From NCBI GenBank assembly GCA_021527695.1, contig JAKFAO010000005.1:1426001-1490000 (forward strand): DNA of 64,000 nt. The letters run 5' to 3'. The translations under genes and the position numbers were made by a program. The stretch is from Naematelia aurantialba (taxonomy: Eukaryota > Basidiomycota > Tremellomycetes > Tremellales > Naemateliaceae). Below are positions 1 to 10,502 of the stretch, piece after piece (position 1 is the first letter of the stretch; each line of letters opens with the position of its first letter). The notes beneath the pieces are model-generated. The model had not been told where the DNA came from. It did no database searches and worked only from the letters and a program-made list of their open reading frames with translations.

Positions 1-1661
1 GATGCAGGCATAAGCGGCCTTAACACCGGCGTCGAGTAGAACATGACTGCGTTGACACCGGACAGCTGCTGGAGGGTGAGAATTGCAGCGCACAAAAGCG
101 TCGGGGTGCGAAGAGAGGTGTTGGACAGCAATTCGCGCAGCGGGAGCTGGGAGGCTGGTGGGGCATCGACGGGCGAAAGGAGCGGGGAAGCTGCTAGAGC
201 GAATGCATCAGCTTCATGCCACGTCTGATATGTTGAAGGGAAGGGAATCATTGAAGTACCTAGGATGATCGGGGAGGACGGGATGCCCAAAGAAGAACAG
301 GGGGAGGAAGATTGGAGGGAAATGGAGAGATTCGATAATGACCTTCGTTGTCTAGCGGGACAGGAACAACGCCCAAACTACTCTCACTGTCCATTTCTGG
401 CGTCGGCGGTATGATGGTCACAAAGGACGTTTCCTCGTGCTCCAACACGCCAATGAACCGCCCGCCAATGAGCTGCACCAGACTGACCACACCGGAAATC
501 GCGACGACGCTCCGCCATCTGCCCGGGATATCTCCAGTCTAAGTTTCCATCAGTACTTGGGGCTTTTGATGTGACAACGGATGGGAGATGAAACGGTAGA
601 TAGAAAGGGGAGAGAAGACCCGAAAGTGAGGAGGCATGGACAGACGACACACCTTGCCGGTGAGTATCAACCCCGCGGCCTGCGCCGAAAAGAGCCCAAC
701 GACGATACCCATCTGATGCAGCGTGCCTACCTGGCCTGAGCGGTCGGCAAGTGCCGGTGCGGCCCGGGCGATGAGGGACAAGAACGGCGGGACGAGGCAT
801 ACTGCAATTCCTGCGGAGAGACCTGCGATGAAGCTTGGCCGATTTAGCCCGAGCCATAGAAATAAAAACGACTGTCGTAGAGAGGTGCAGAAGGGGAGCA
901 GGGCATTGACACGGAGGGGACAGGAGGACGATGATGTGGCTGATAGTCAAGCATAAGAACAGAAGCGGGGCGAGAAGGAAAGAGAAGGAGGGAAGCTTGG
1001 AAGAAGGATGGCAGAAGAGGGACGCCGTGACGTTAAAAGCCCAATAGGACGTACCGCCCGAGAGCCAGGACGACCCAATGGGGTGCCAGGGCCATACAAA
1101 CCACGCCCAAGATATTCAACCACCCAGTCAACGCAATCCCCCCTCTCAGCCCTTCACGATGCACGACCCACGCGCTCGCGAGCGACCCCGTCAGACCACC
1201 GACCGTAAATGCCGCTGTGACGACGCCGTAGAGGGTCGTGTCGAGGCCCAAGCATAGGGGGAGGCGGGATGGCGGAGGGATGGCGGGAGAGAGGCAGGTC
1301 AGACTCGCGGCCGGGAAGTTGAGCTCGGACAGGTGGTAGCCGTCTGTCGTGCGGTGTCAGGGCGATGCAGAGGTATTCGAGTGCGCGGGCATGACGATGG
1401 ACCATCAATGCAGAGGTTGAGACGGTAGCGCATAGAATAGAAGACGGGTATTGGGCAGGCATCAAGAGTGCGAATTCGAGGGAGGGAGTGATGGGATAGA
1501 GAAGGAGAACGTCAGCCTATATCAGACACAAAGAGGCAAAGCATACAGTACCACGACGACCTAAAGCGCATCAGCCCATCGTCAGGACACCGTTCACTGG
1601 GCAGGACGGGGACGTACAAGCATGCCCAGAGGATCGAGTACAGCGCAGGTTGTTGTGCCAT
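1..1661 (-). CDS. MFS sugar transporter, VPS73-like (3' end outside window)
   Basis: Membrane carrier of the sugar-porter branch of the major facilitator superfamily, probably moving a sugar or polyol across the plasma or vacuolar membrane. The first exon starts at the ATG at 1661 and encodes MAQQPALYSILWACLY. The next clear exons, read right to left, give GYHLSELNFPAASLTC (about 1335-1290), a helix pair with TVGGLTGSLASAWVV (1251-1040), a block with GTLHQMGIVVGLFSAQAAGL (about 840-660), a block with IPGRWRSVVAISGVVSLVQL (about 545-350), and QQLSGVNAVMFYSTPVL near the left edge, the TM7 signature of sugar porters. These segments in this order fit fungal VPS73-type proteins. At least five exons are present and the last helices lie outside the window. 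Exon borders between 1340 and 1613 are uncertain. The gene shares its upstream region with the RRM gene starting at 1937. Confidence 0.85.
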
Positions 1662-1936
1662 TTTACCTGAACGTGTACACTCCTGACTCCAAGCTCCTCG
1701 ACGATGATCCCATGCGCTCTTGTCTGCTCGAAAGTAGCCGCAGGCGGCGGAAGCACCGCTGGAACGTTAAACACGTCGGCGATCGCCGCCACGCGGGCCT
1801 CCCACAGAACCGGTTTAGACTGCCACACACGCCACGCCGCGTTTCGCCGCGCGAAGCTGCGCGATGCTACTTTGCCCTTTTGCGCTCGGTCCTTCTCTTC
1901 TGTTCTCCATATCCCAAAAGAACCTCCAACAGCAAC
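1662..1936. promoter_or_regulatory. Divergent promoter between sugar carrier and RRM gene
   Basis: Only 275 bp separate the two start codons, so both promoters and both 5' leaders must lie here. A CT-rich stretch immediately precedes the plus-strand ATG, as before many genes in this window. No clear TATA box was seen. Confidence 0.5.
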
Positions 1937-3560
1937 ATGTCCGACCCCAACGACGGTATGTCCGCCCGCGCCTCTTGATCCTCGCACCTGGCGTGTCCGA
2001 CGGTATCGCCCGTGTCGGTATCGTCACCCGTGTCGAAATCGGCATTCCGTGGCGGTGTCCAAGCGTCACACGGCGTGCTAAACCACGCCTCTCACAGCTT
2101 CCAAGCCAACCCCATATCCATGACAACTCCTATTTATATGCGGCTGCCATCGCTTTGTGACAATTCCATTCCTTGCCCGTCCTTCTGTCGCGCACAAAAG
2201 ACGCTATCACTACCATCATGACTCGGTCCGCTTTCTCGCTTTCAGCTGTCAGCTTTCGAGCCTGCTCGGTTCACGCTTTCACGCTTTCACGCTGTCTCAC
2301 GTTCACGCTTTTCGCGCTCCTGTATGACCATCACCATCACGCCTTCGCACTCCTGTAAAACTACCATCACACGACCCGACTGACGACTGACGACTGACGA
2401 AACGAATGACGACTAACGACCCCCTTTTCCAGTCTGGCAGAGCTCCAACGACGACCGTCCCCGCGAGCGCGCGCGTGATGCCTCGCCCCCTCCGAGGCGG
2501 GACCGATCGAGGTCTCCAGCTCGTAATGGCGGGGCAGGCGGCGGCAGCGACCGTGCAGAGCGTGGCAGGTACGTTGTCCTCCTCCCCCCCTAGCCGTCTG
2601 GAGTTCTCTGTCTCGCCTCTTTCCACCACTGCTGGATTCATGATCAGTACTCACCCCGCTAGGCCCGATGGTGGCGAGCCCCCCGTCAACAAGGGCAACA
2701 ACCTCCACGTTAGCGGCCTCGCAAAGTCTATCGACGAGCGATACCTCGAGGACCTCTTTGGCAAGCACGGCAAGGTGCGTTGTCCCATTTGGAGCTTAGA
2801 AAGAAAGCTGACGGTCACAGGTTGACAAGGCTGAGATCATGGTCGACCCCCACACGCGTGGGTGACCTCATTCGCACTAATGACTGTAACTAACTTGCGT
2901 AGGCGAGTCGCGCGGCTTTGGCTTTGTCAAGATGGTGACGCCTGAAGACGCCAACGCCGTCATTGAGAACCTCAACGGTGTCACGATTGAGGGCAAGGTC
3001 CTCACGGTTGCGCATGTAAGCCGTCTGATGCAGGTGGGCGACACGAATTGATGGTGTCAGGCGCGCCGTGGCCGTGCACGCACTCCCACGCCGGGTCAGT
3101 ACCACGGAGTCAAGGTCGACACGGGCCCTCGTTACGGGGGAGGTTCGTACGGTGGGACTATTTGACCCTCTTTGAGCGGGCTGAGCTGAACAACGCAGAC
3201 CGCCCCTACCAGCCGAGGTCGTACGATTCGCGATACGATCGCGGACCGCCCCGCTGTGGGTCTGATTCCTGTATAAGAAGAGACAAGCTCTGACCGCTCA
3301 GCAGACGACGATAGGCGTCACGATGACCGTCGTTACGATGACAGGCGCGACTACTATGATCGCCGCGACGACCGACGCGACCGCTACGACGACCGCGGGC
3401 CTCCCGGTGGCAGGTGAGTCTCAGCGGCACATTTGTCTGACAATGTCGTCGCAATACTATCGGGTGCTCGTTCTAACGAGCATGATCTGACAGCTATTAC
3501 TCCTACAGTGAACGTGACAGGTACGACCGTCGCGACGACCGTCCTAGGTATGAAGAGTGA
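1937..3560 (+). CDS. SR-type splicing factor with one RRM, Tra2-like
   Basis: Predicted nuclear RNA-binding splicing regulator of the transformer-2/SR class. Nine exons: 1937-1955, 2433-2568, 2663-2774, 2821-2857, 2903-3015, 3061-3142, 3199-3255, 3305-3413 and 3494-3560; the lengths sum to 732 nt, giving 243 residues. Order: a short RS/RD-rich N-terminus (RDRSRSPARNGG), one RRM (residues about 60-135) with RNP2-like NNLHVSGL and RNP1 SRGFGFVKM, then a C-terminal tail dense in Arg, Asp and Tyr (repeats of the type YDDR and RRDD). The start was chosen because ATG TCC GAC CCC is followed after 19 nt by a consensus donor, and the downstream ATGs are not in frame. The last exon reads YEE then TGA at 3558; an alternative splice from 3548 to 3600 would end RRPRY with TAG at 3614. 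First intron is long (477 nt), the others mostly 45-80 nt. Confidence 0.85.
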
Positions 3561-4566
3561 GTATTGTTGTAGGGAGGGAGGGCCGTGACTGATGAGACAG
3601 GCGGCCGAGGTATTAGGTGCCGCGGTTTGCATGATCCATCGACGTAGGCCTAGTCTGTTCTGTTGAAAGCGTCCATGCATCCTAGTTGAATATCCCGCTT
3701 GAAACAAGCATATGAGTCACTGAGGCTCGTGGCTCGTGGCGCGGATTGTGGTAAGAGGAAATAGCCGAAAGCTCCAAAAGAGGCAGGAGCAAGACGAGAA
3801 AGAGGGTCCTCACGGGTGAAGGGTCCCAAATCGGGGGATTAGCGGTGGGGGGATGCGTGTTCGTCTCCGTGTATCCTGGGGACTGGACATTGAGACTGCA
3901 TGCTGCATGCGCTGTGTGCTACAATAACAAGGGCGGTAGGCTGGCTGACCGCCACAAACCAGACGCAGACCGAGGCAAGAATTGTCGCAAGGGGATGAAC
4001 GGCTGCATGGTCGGATGGGATGGGCGGCTACGTCATGCCGGTTTGGGTTGCGATCTGAAATCATTGGGTGGGCACCCGGACCCTTCGCACCCTTAGCTCT
4101 GGCGCTGCGCCTGGGGCTACGCCGCTTCTTGGGTTTACGGTAGGGGGGTGGGTGGTGTGAGGGTGCGGAGGATGAGGGGATGGGATGAGGGATGAGGGAC
4201 GAGGGACGAGGGAATGATGGACAGGCGGAGGGATGACGGGTTCTTTTTCTCTGGGTGGTGCGGTGGTAATCCCTTGATCGCAAGGGGAAAAAGACCCCTT
4301 TTGGCCATGACACCACACCACCCGAGTACGCTGTACACTCATACTCTTCGAATTCAGATTTCTCCTTTTTGGTGCAGACAGAGCAAGACAAAGACACCCT
4401 TCCTGACCTGGGCCACTTAGCTGGAAATTCCTGCTTTCGCCGCCGCCGCCGCGCTGCATCGTAGATACATAAGCGGCTGCCGTGACTTCTCGCACTCCCC
4501 CGTCTAGTCTGCCGTCTGCCGTCCCACGCTCACTGCCCTCCTTTCCGACTAGTCTAAGCATCCACG
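3561..4566. other. Intergenic region with GA-rich short tandem repeat
   Basis: No convincing gene. The region holds the 3' flank of the RRM gene and the 5' flank of the membrane protein gene. A GATGAGG/GACGAGG-type short tandem repeat runs at about 4176-4216. A CT-rich stretch at 4480-4560 looks like a promoter/leader for the gene starting at 4567. Open frames on the minus strand here have no recognisable domain. Confidence 0.5.
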
Positions 4567-6226
4567 ATGCCCGATACCGTGAGTCTGCGAGAGTCTAGAG
4601 TCGTGATGGAGAATTGCACATGGGCGTGAGCGTTGAGTTTGAAGGGTGGAGCGGAGGGCGAGGAGGGAGGGGGAAGAGTGGATAATGGAGAAGGAAAGGA
4701 GAATGGGATGCAGAAGGGTGGGAAACACGGCTGGTGCGACAAGGAGGATGGACGGTGCTGCATGTGGAAGACGACGCTCTCATGTTGATGTTGATGCTGC
4801 CATGTTGAAGATAATGCCCATGTGGAAGATGATGCTGACGGATGCTCCTCTGCCCGTCCGACCTCCGACAACGCCATATCCACATCCACAACCTCCCGAT
4901 CCTTCCTCCTCTTTCGACAATGTCGATCATGCTCACCGATGTTGATCACTCTACCCACCGACGCGCCTGATCCCGATCACTGACACCCGCCTCCCCGCCA
5001 CTGCCCTGTCCCTGTCCCGACCCCACACTGTCGCGGCCACTATCAACGCATGCCGACGCCGACGCCAACGCCAACGACGCCACCACCACGATCTCGTTCT
5101 CGCTCGCTCTCCGGCTCCCCCGCTGCCGCTGGACAACAGGAAGCTCACGTCAGGCGGGGCCACCCCATCTTCTTTGGCCTGCTGTGCTTCTTTGCCATCA
5201 TTGAGGGCTGTATCACCGCCTGGCTCGTCGCCAAGTACAACGAGTGAGTGTTGCCTGAGTGCAGGGCAAAGCGGGGTGTAGATGTAGATGGGGTGGGGTT
5301 GTTTGTGGGACTGGTGGTTACTGCGGACCCGGCTTCTCGCACAATCCACGAATTCAGTTCACTTGCTCCCTGCAATCTTCGCAACATGCCAAATCCACTT
5401 GCTCCCCCGATCCGCAGTACCGCCTCCGTCTAACCGATCTCTGTCCTCTCCCTCCCCGACATCCTCCATCCTGAGGTCTCCCGGTCTCCGTCCGTTTGCC
5501 TGTAGTTGCATTTACCTCTACGCGCCAGGATCGCTAACACTCACAGCTCGAACGACTACCCCTCGCACTCGATTCGCGACCGCCTGAGGTTCCTCGTCTT
5601 CACCTCGTGGTGGACCGTCTTCTTCACCGTCTTCTACATTGTCTTCTTCTTCACTGCCGCCGGGTCGATCGTCGCTTCGATTGCGAGCCACGGGGCGTGG
5701 ATGTTCCTCACGTGAGTTGCTGGGGTCTGTTTCATGCCTGGTTTCTCGATTCCATCCGTCCTCGATATTGTCTTCTAAGACATCTGCGATCTTTACCGTC
5801 AACACGAGAGCACGAAGCTTTTGTGCTTCTTTCCCTGCGATCTCTTTTGTCATCTAGCATTAGTGCTGCTGTTTGCGGTGTTCTCCCCTGGGGATCGCCC
5901 CTCTCCTCCCTCTGCGAGCTTGCCTGCTTTCTTCCTTCCTCCCCCTGTCCTTCCTTCCTTGCCCCCGCTCTATGGCTCCACGCCGCAATGACGCTAACGC
6001 CACCAGCTGGGTTTTCTGGCTCGCCGCCATCGCTTCGTACACCGCAGCCCTCGGCGGCGGCCAGCGGTGCTCGCACTCTGACCTGACCTACTGCTCGCAG
6101 CTCGTCGCGGCCGAAGCATTTGGCTGGATCGAGTTGATCCTCCTCACGGTCGCGTTTGTCTTTGTGATCATTCTCGGTGTTGGCGCTGTCAGGCGCGGAG
6201 ACCGACTCAGTGCCGGCTTGGTCTAA
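4567..6226 (+). CDS. Four-helix MARVEL-like membrane protein
   Basis: Small integral membrane protein with four predicted helices: FFGLLCFFAIIEGCITAWLV; FLVFTSWWTVFFTVFYIVFF; a helix around MFLTWVFWLAAIASYTA; and WIELILLTVAFVFVIILGVG. The size and layout fit fungal MARVEL-domain proteins, whose role in membrane organisation is known only in general terms. Proposed exons are 4567-4578 (MPDT), 5140-5243, 5547-5711 and 6007-6226, summing to 501 nt, 166 residues. The start at 4567 was preferred because it is followed by a perfect GTGAGT donor, and the acceptor at 5139 joins in phase directly before the first conserved residues. The alternative is the in-frame ATG at 5050, which would add a Pro/Thr/Arg/Ser-rich N-terminus instead. 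The first intron would be unusually long for this window (561 nt). Confidence 0.75.
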
Positions 6227-6819
6227 GCGCTGGACCGTGGTCTCCTTTTCCGAGACCGTTTAGTGAATGGCGAGACCGGCGTTGAGTAGCGTAGGAGACT
6301 AGGGAAGCGCGCGAGACTTGTCAAAATGAGTAGGACGCGGGGATGGAGTCAGAGAGGCGGAGAGCGGGAGTGATAGGCTCTTCGGACGGCAAAGCGTCAG
6401 GTGTGAGAGGGGAGATGGTTGTGTAGAGTGGAGGAAAAGATATCCTATAATTGACACTGAAAATATATGAACACTATGGCTCTGTGGCTCTGGCTCTGTT
6501 GTGGTGGCTGCGATCTAGGAGTGGGCGTTGGCCCGGTCGCTCGGCGGGCGTGACGCTTGTGTTCCGACTTGGCCTGCTGCTCTATGCGACAAGAACTCGA
6601 AGAACTCGCGATGGGTGCATGCGGACGAGGAGGGGCGCTGAGGCATACTAGGGATGTCTGTTCCGTTGTGAGGCGTGGCGCTGCACTGCGGCTTCGAGGC
6701 ACGGGGGTGAGGTGAGTACCATGGGCGCAAGCGGCATGAGGCGATCTCCCATTACGAGCACAAGTGCGTAAAATACCATGCACAGCTCAAGGGCGATCGT
6801 TACCATGCACAAACACCAG

Positions 6820-6890
6820 TCGTGTGAGGCTAGCACATGTCGCGTGAGGCTGAGCAGAGGTCGCGTGAGGGTAGCCCAAGTCGCGTGAGG
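6820..6890. repeat. Tandem 20 bp repeat, four copies
   Basis: The core TCGYGTGAGG recurs at 6820, 6840, 6861 and 6881, a spacing of 20-21 bp. The intervening 10 bp are only loosely similar. It lies about 1 kb upstream of the transporter start. Confidence 0.7.
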
Positions 6891-7139
6891 ATCACATAAT
6901 GGCCACGGATGCGAGTCTTGCACGAGGGCGAGCTCACAGCTCGGCAAAGTAGGAGTCTTGGACCGTGGTTGGGCCATGGTGTGGTACGGCGATGTCGATA
7001 CATACTTGTACGGAGATGCATGGACGTCCATACCAGTGACATTGCCTCTCTCTCTCCCCTCTCCCCCCTGTCTCTCCCTCCCTCTCTACGCCTCCCCCTA
7101 CATCCGCGTGTGGACATCGTTTACTCTGTCCAGCAAACG

Positions 7140-7145
7140 CACGTG
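7140..7145. promoter_or_regulatory. CACGTG palindrome, possible Pho4-type bHLH site
   Basis: A perfect CACGTG lies 733 bp upstream of the transporter ATG, with CACGTT variants at 7346-7351 and 7463-7468. CACGTG/CACGTK is the known binding sequence of Pho4-family bHLH factors, and GIT-type transporters belong to the phosphate-starvation response in yeasts. Binding here is an inference. Confidence 0.35.
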
Positions 7146-7877
7146 CACTCTGTGTCGACGACTCAAAGCCACGCCCATCGGCCTCATTCGCCCCACTCCC
7201 CTCTTGCGCTATTCTTGGACGGTGCTGTTCTCGATTCGCCTATTCCAGTCGCAACCGGCCAAAACGTCTGCTTCCCTTGGGTGCCCGCGTCGCTGTTTGC
7301 TGGCCCGAGATGCGTCGGCTCAGCCTATGAGGTCGCTGTGATAGACACGTTTGTCGATGCCATCTGCCATTCCTCGACTGCTGGCAGTGTCCGCTTCCTG
7401 GAAATAGAAACGGATGGCCAAGGCGGAAATTGCTCAGGGGCGGGGCAGGTTCCGACGGCAGGCACGTTGTCCAAAGTTTATCTTAACGGCGTCGGGCCAC
7501 AGCGTCAAAGCGCCAAAGCAGCTAGCAGCGTCTCCCGTCTTGCGTCAGAAACCGGGATAAGGATCGGGCAGCAGTGGAGACAGGAGTGGATGTCAAGGGT
7601 CAGACCGCCAGGGCGGAAGAGTTGGAGTATGGACTGGCTCTGGGTGGGCGCCAACGGTGCAGCGAATCAGCCTGTGGCGTCGCTTTTGTTTCCTAGATAA
7701 AGCCGCCTGGACCTGTTCCAATCCCTTTTGTGATACAGAGCCGCACCGGTGACCTCGTGCTCGTGTTGCGAGCAAAAATCCCTATATAACCAGATCAAAC
7801 AGCACCATCTCTAGCCGCACCACTTCTACCTCGCCTCGCCTCGCTCGTATAACCGAGCAGCTCGAGACTCACGCACG

Positions 7878-10502
7878 ATGCGGACGCCGTGGAGCAAGCG
7901 GCTCGAGCCGGCGACAGGCGAGAACGCCACAGACTCAAATCTCATTGAGCGCAAGCTCGGTCTGAGCAAGGTCGGGACGTGAGTCCTACAAACTCCACAC
8001 CCGTCCTCCATCTCCTGTGCGCCCGCCGTCGCCCGTCGCGATCACGGCCTGGCACTGCCCACGCCCACGCAACGCGCCGTGGCACCGCGGCGCCTCTCCC
8101 GGGGCTGCAGAGCTCCGGTCGCCAGCACTGATGGCCCTGCTGATCACGTCGCCAGGATCTTCGCATCAGGCGCCTCGCTTTTCTCCGACGGCTATGCCAA
8201 TGCCGCCATTGGTCCTGCGGGGTCCATCATCAAGACGTACATCTATCCCGACAAGTTCCCGTCGGGCTCGCAGAATGCGTCGTTGCTCAGCTCGATGGCG
8301 TTTGCGGGAATCATCGTCGGGCAGCTGTGTGAGTCTGCGTGGTCGCGCCGTCCCGGCGTTGCTCGATCCGTATCTCGTAAAGCTGGCAGGGCACGGCCAT
8401 TCAAGTGCCGTGCACTTGCCGTGCACCCTTCTCTCCTCTTCCCTTGCTTCCACCTTCATGCTTGGAATCCGGCGCACCTGGAGCTAGTCGCTAACGTGCC
8501 CAGCCTTCGGATGGATCAGCGACAAGATCGGCCGCAAATTCGGGATGCTCCTCTGCACGGGAATTGTCTTTGTCTTTTCGGCGCTGCAAGCCGCCAGCAA
8601 AGGTCCAGGCGAGCAGGGCACCATCAACGCTCTCATGTGAGTGCGGCGTGGCTGTTTCTCTCTTGCATCCTGCCTCGATCGATCTCATTCTCCTTCTTTC
8701 CTTCCGGTCCGACTGTATATCCTTCCGTCTCACTTGATCCAGCCGACTTGGTCCTCTTCCCGCTCAGTCACCCTGCATGCCCCTATACCTGCCCCGGTGC
8801 TAACTATCCAGTGCCTATCGATTCTTCTGCGGTATCGGGATCGGAGGTGAATACCCCACTGGCTCGGTGGCCGCGGCGGAGAGCACCGAGGACCCAGGCA
8901 TCAAGAAGAACGCCCAGCAACGGCTCTTCGTCCTTGGTAAGCTTCGCCTCTAGACTCTGGAGCAGAGATCACACCCGCCCCACAGTCTGGCCCGCTGACA
9001 TGGCCAAGCGACCAACACGATGATTGACTTTGCGTTCGTCATCTCGTACTTTGTGTGTCTGGTCTGCTTGTGGATCTTTGGTCTGCACCACCTCAACGCG
9101 GTCTGGCGTATCACTCTTGGTCTCGGATGTGTGCCGCCGCTCTTCTTGCTCTACTTCCGTCTCAAGATGCACGAAGTGAGGCTTCCATCGGCGCAGGACG
9201 GAACGAGCTGACGCGACCGCAGCCCGAGGCGTACAAGCACAACTCGATGAGAAACGCGCCGATCCCATACTGGCTGCTCATCAAGCGCTACTGGGTGCGA
9301 CTGGCCGCCGTGTCCATCACCTGGTTCCTCTATGGTCTGTTTGGCCTATTTGTCTATCGCGGCTCAGCTGATACTCTGTAGACTGGATCACATATCGTGA
9401 GCCCCTGCCGCCGAGTCATCCTGACATGTAGCGTTTGGTATCTACGCTTCGTCGATCACCGATGTGGTCATCCCCAACGCTACTCTATACCAGACGATCG
9501 GTTGGGGTTGTCTTATCAACTTCTTCTACGTCCCCGGCACGGTCGTCGGCGCGTTTGTCGTCGACTTTCTCGGTCCCAAGGTGCGTTTGGGAAGCCGTGG
9601 GGACGAATCCGAATCGGCATCCGCTGACCCAGAAAAGTACTGCATGATCACCGGCCTGTGCCTGCAGGCCCTCTTCGGTTTCGCCCTTTCGGGCGCTTAC
9701 AACAGGTGAGTCGGCGGCCGGCAGAGCCCCAGGTCCCGGCTGACTTGGGAAGGCTCGTGCCCGACCACATTGCAGGTTTTGCCATCATGTACGGCCTGTT
9801 CCTGTCGTTCGGCGAGCTTGGCCCGGGCAACAACCTCGGTCTGCTGGCTTCCAAGGCAGTCGGACCAACTGCGGCGCGTGGACAGCTGTACGGCATTGCA
9901 GCGGCTGTCGGCAAAGGTACGCCCTGTCCTCTCTGCTTCTCCCTGCCTCTCCCTCTGCCTGGCCCCTCAGCCTCTCAGATCTGGTCTGCCACACACACTT
10001 CCCTGGCACCCTCCTTCCTGCGCGTAGCACGCCTGCGCCGTGGCTGATGAACCGTAGTTGGCGCGTTCATCGGCACCTACACGTTCCCGCAGATTCAGGC
10101 CAGCTTTGGCCCCGTCGGCTCGTACCGCTACAACACCGTACGTCGCGCTCGCCGCCCACACATGTCCATGTTCCACAGAAACACCCGCGCCGCCCATACG
10201 TGTCCATGCTCCACAGAAACACCCCTCTCAGGCCACACATGTCCATGGTCCACGTGACACTGACGGCACAGGGCCCGTTTTGGCTCGGCTCGGGACTGGC
10301 CGTCGCTTCGGCACTCATCACGCTGGTCTTCATCCCCAACATCAAGCCTGACGAGATGGTGCGCGAGGACGCTGCGTTCCGCGAGTACCTCAGCGAGAAC
10401 GGCTACGACATCAGCCTCATGGGCATCAAGGACGACCTCGTCCAGGTCTCGGTGCAGGATGTGCCAGAGGGCCCAGAGCCCAAGGACGGCGCCAAGGCGT
10501 GA
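7878..10502 (+). CDS. GIT1-like glycerophosphodiester/phosphate MFS transporter
   Basis: Plasma-membrane proton symporter of the MFS phosphate/organophosphate branch, probably importing glycerophosphoinositol, glycerophosphocholine or a related phosphodiester. Twelve exons: 7878-7978, 8156-8328, 8504-8636, 8812-8936, 9009-9175, 9223-9334, 9382-9396, 9432-9580, 9638-9705, 9753-9916, 10058-10137 and 10272-10502, summing to 1518 nt (505 residues). Features in order: TM1 with [15 protein letters not shown], the loop motif [60 protein letters not shown] and a C-terminal block [20 protein letters not shown], all typical of the GIT1 family. Twelve helices are expected. One exon is only 15 nt and the following intron only 35 nt. 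The intron before the last exon carries a tandem repeat. Upstream CACGTG/CACGTT sites suggest phosphate control. Substrate specificity cannot be read from the sequence. Confidence 0.9.
10153..10259. repeat. Tandem repeat (about 38 bp unit) inside an intron
   Basis: Three related units, each carrying TGTCCATG (at 10163, 10201 and 10240) followed by KTCCACAGAAACACCC in the first two copies. It sits inside the 134 nt intron 10138-10271 of the GIT1-like gene, the third unit running towards the acceptor. Confidence 0.7.

Larger units (their letters stand above)
6227..7877. other. Intergenic region, long upstream region of the GIT1-like gene
   Basis: About 1.65 kb with no recognisable gene; the plus-strand frame 6909-7700 has no domain and no codon signal I trust. 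It contains a four-copy 20 bp repeat (6820-6890), one CACGTG (7140-7145), two CACGTT sites (7346-7351, 7463-7468) and a TATA-like element (CTATATAA, about 7781-7788) roughly 90 bp before the ATG at 7878. Confidence 0.55.

Noticed and set aside
3810..4397. 195-codon minus-strand frame
   Set aside because: It runs through a GA-rich short tandem repeat and gives a Pro/Ser/Arg-rich sequence without domains.
6909..7700. 263-codon plus-strand frame upstream of the GIT1-like gene
   Set aside because: It has no recognisable domain, no internal splice logic and an unlikely composition, and it overlaps the presumed promoter.
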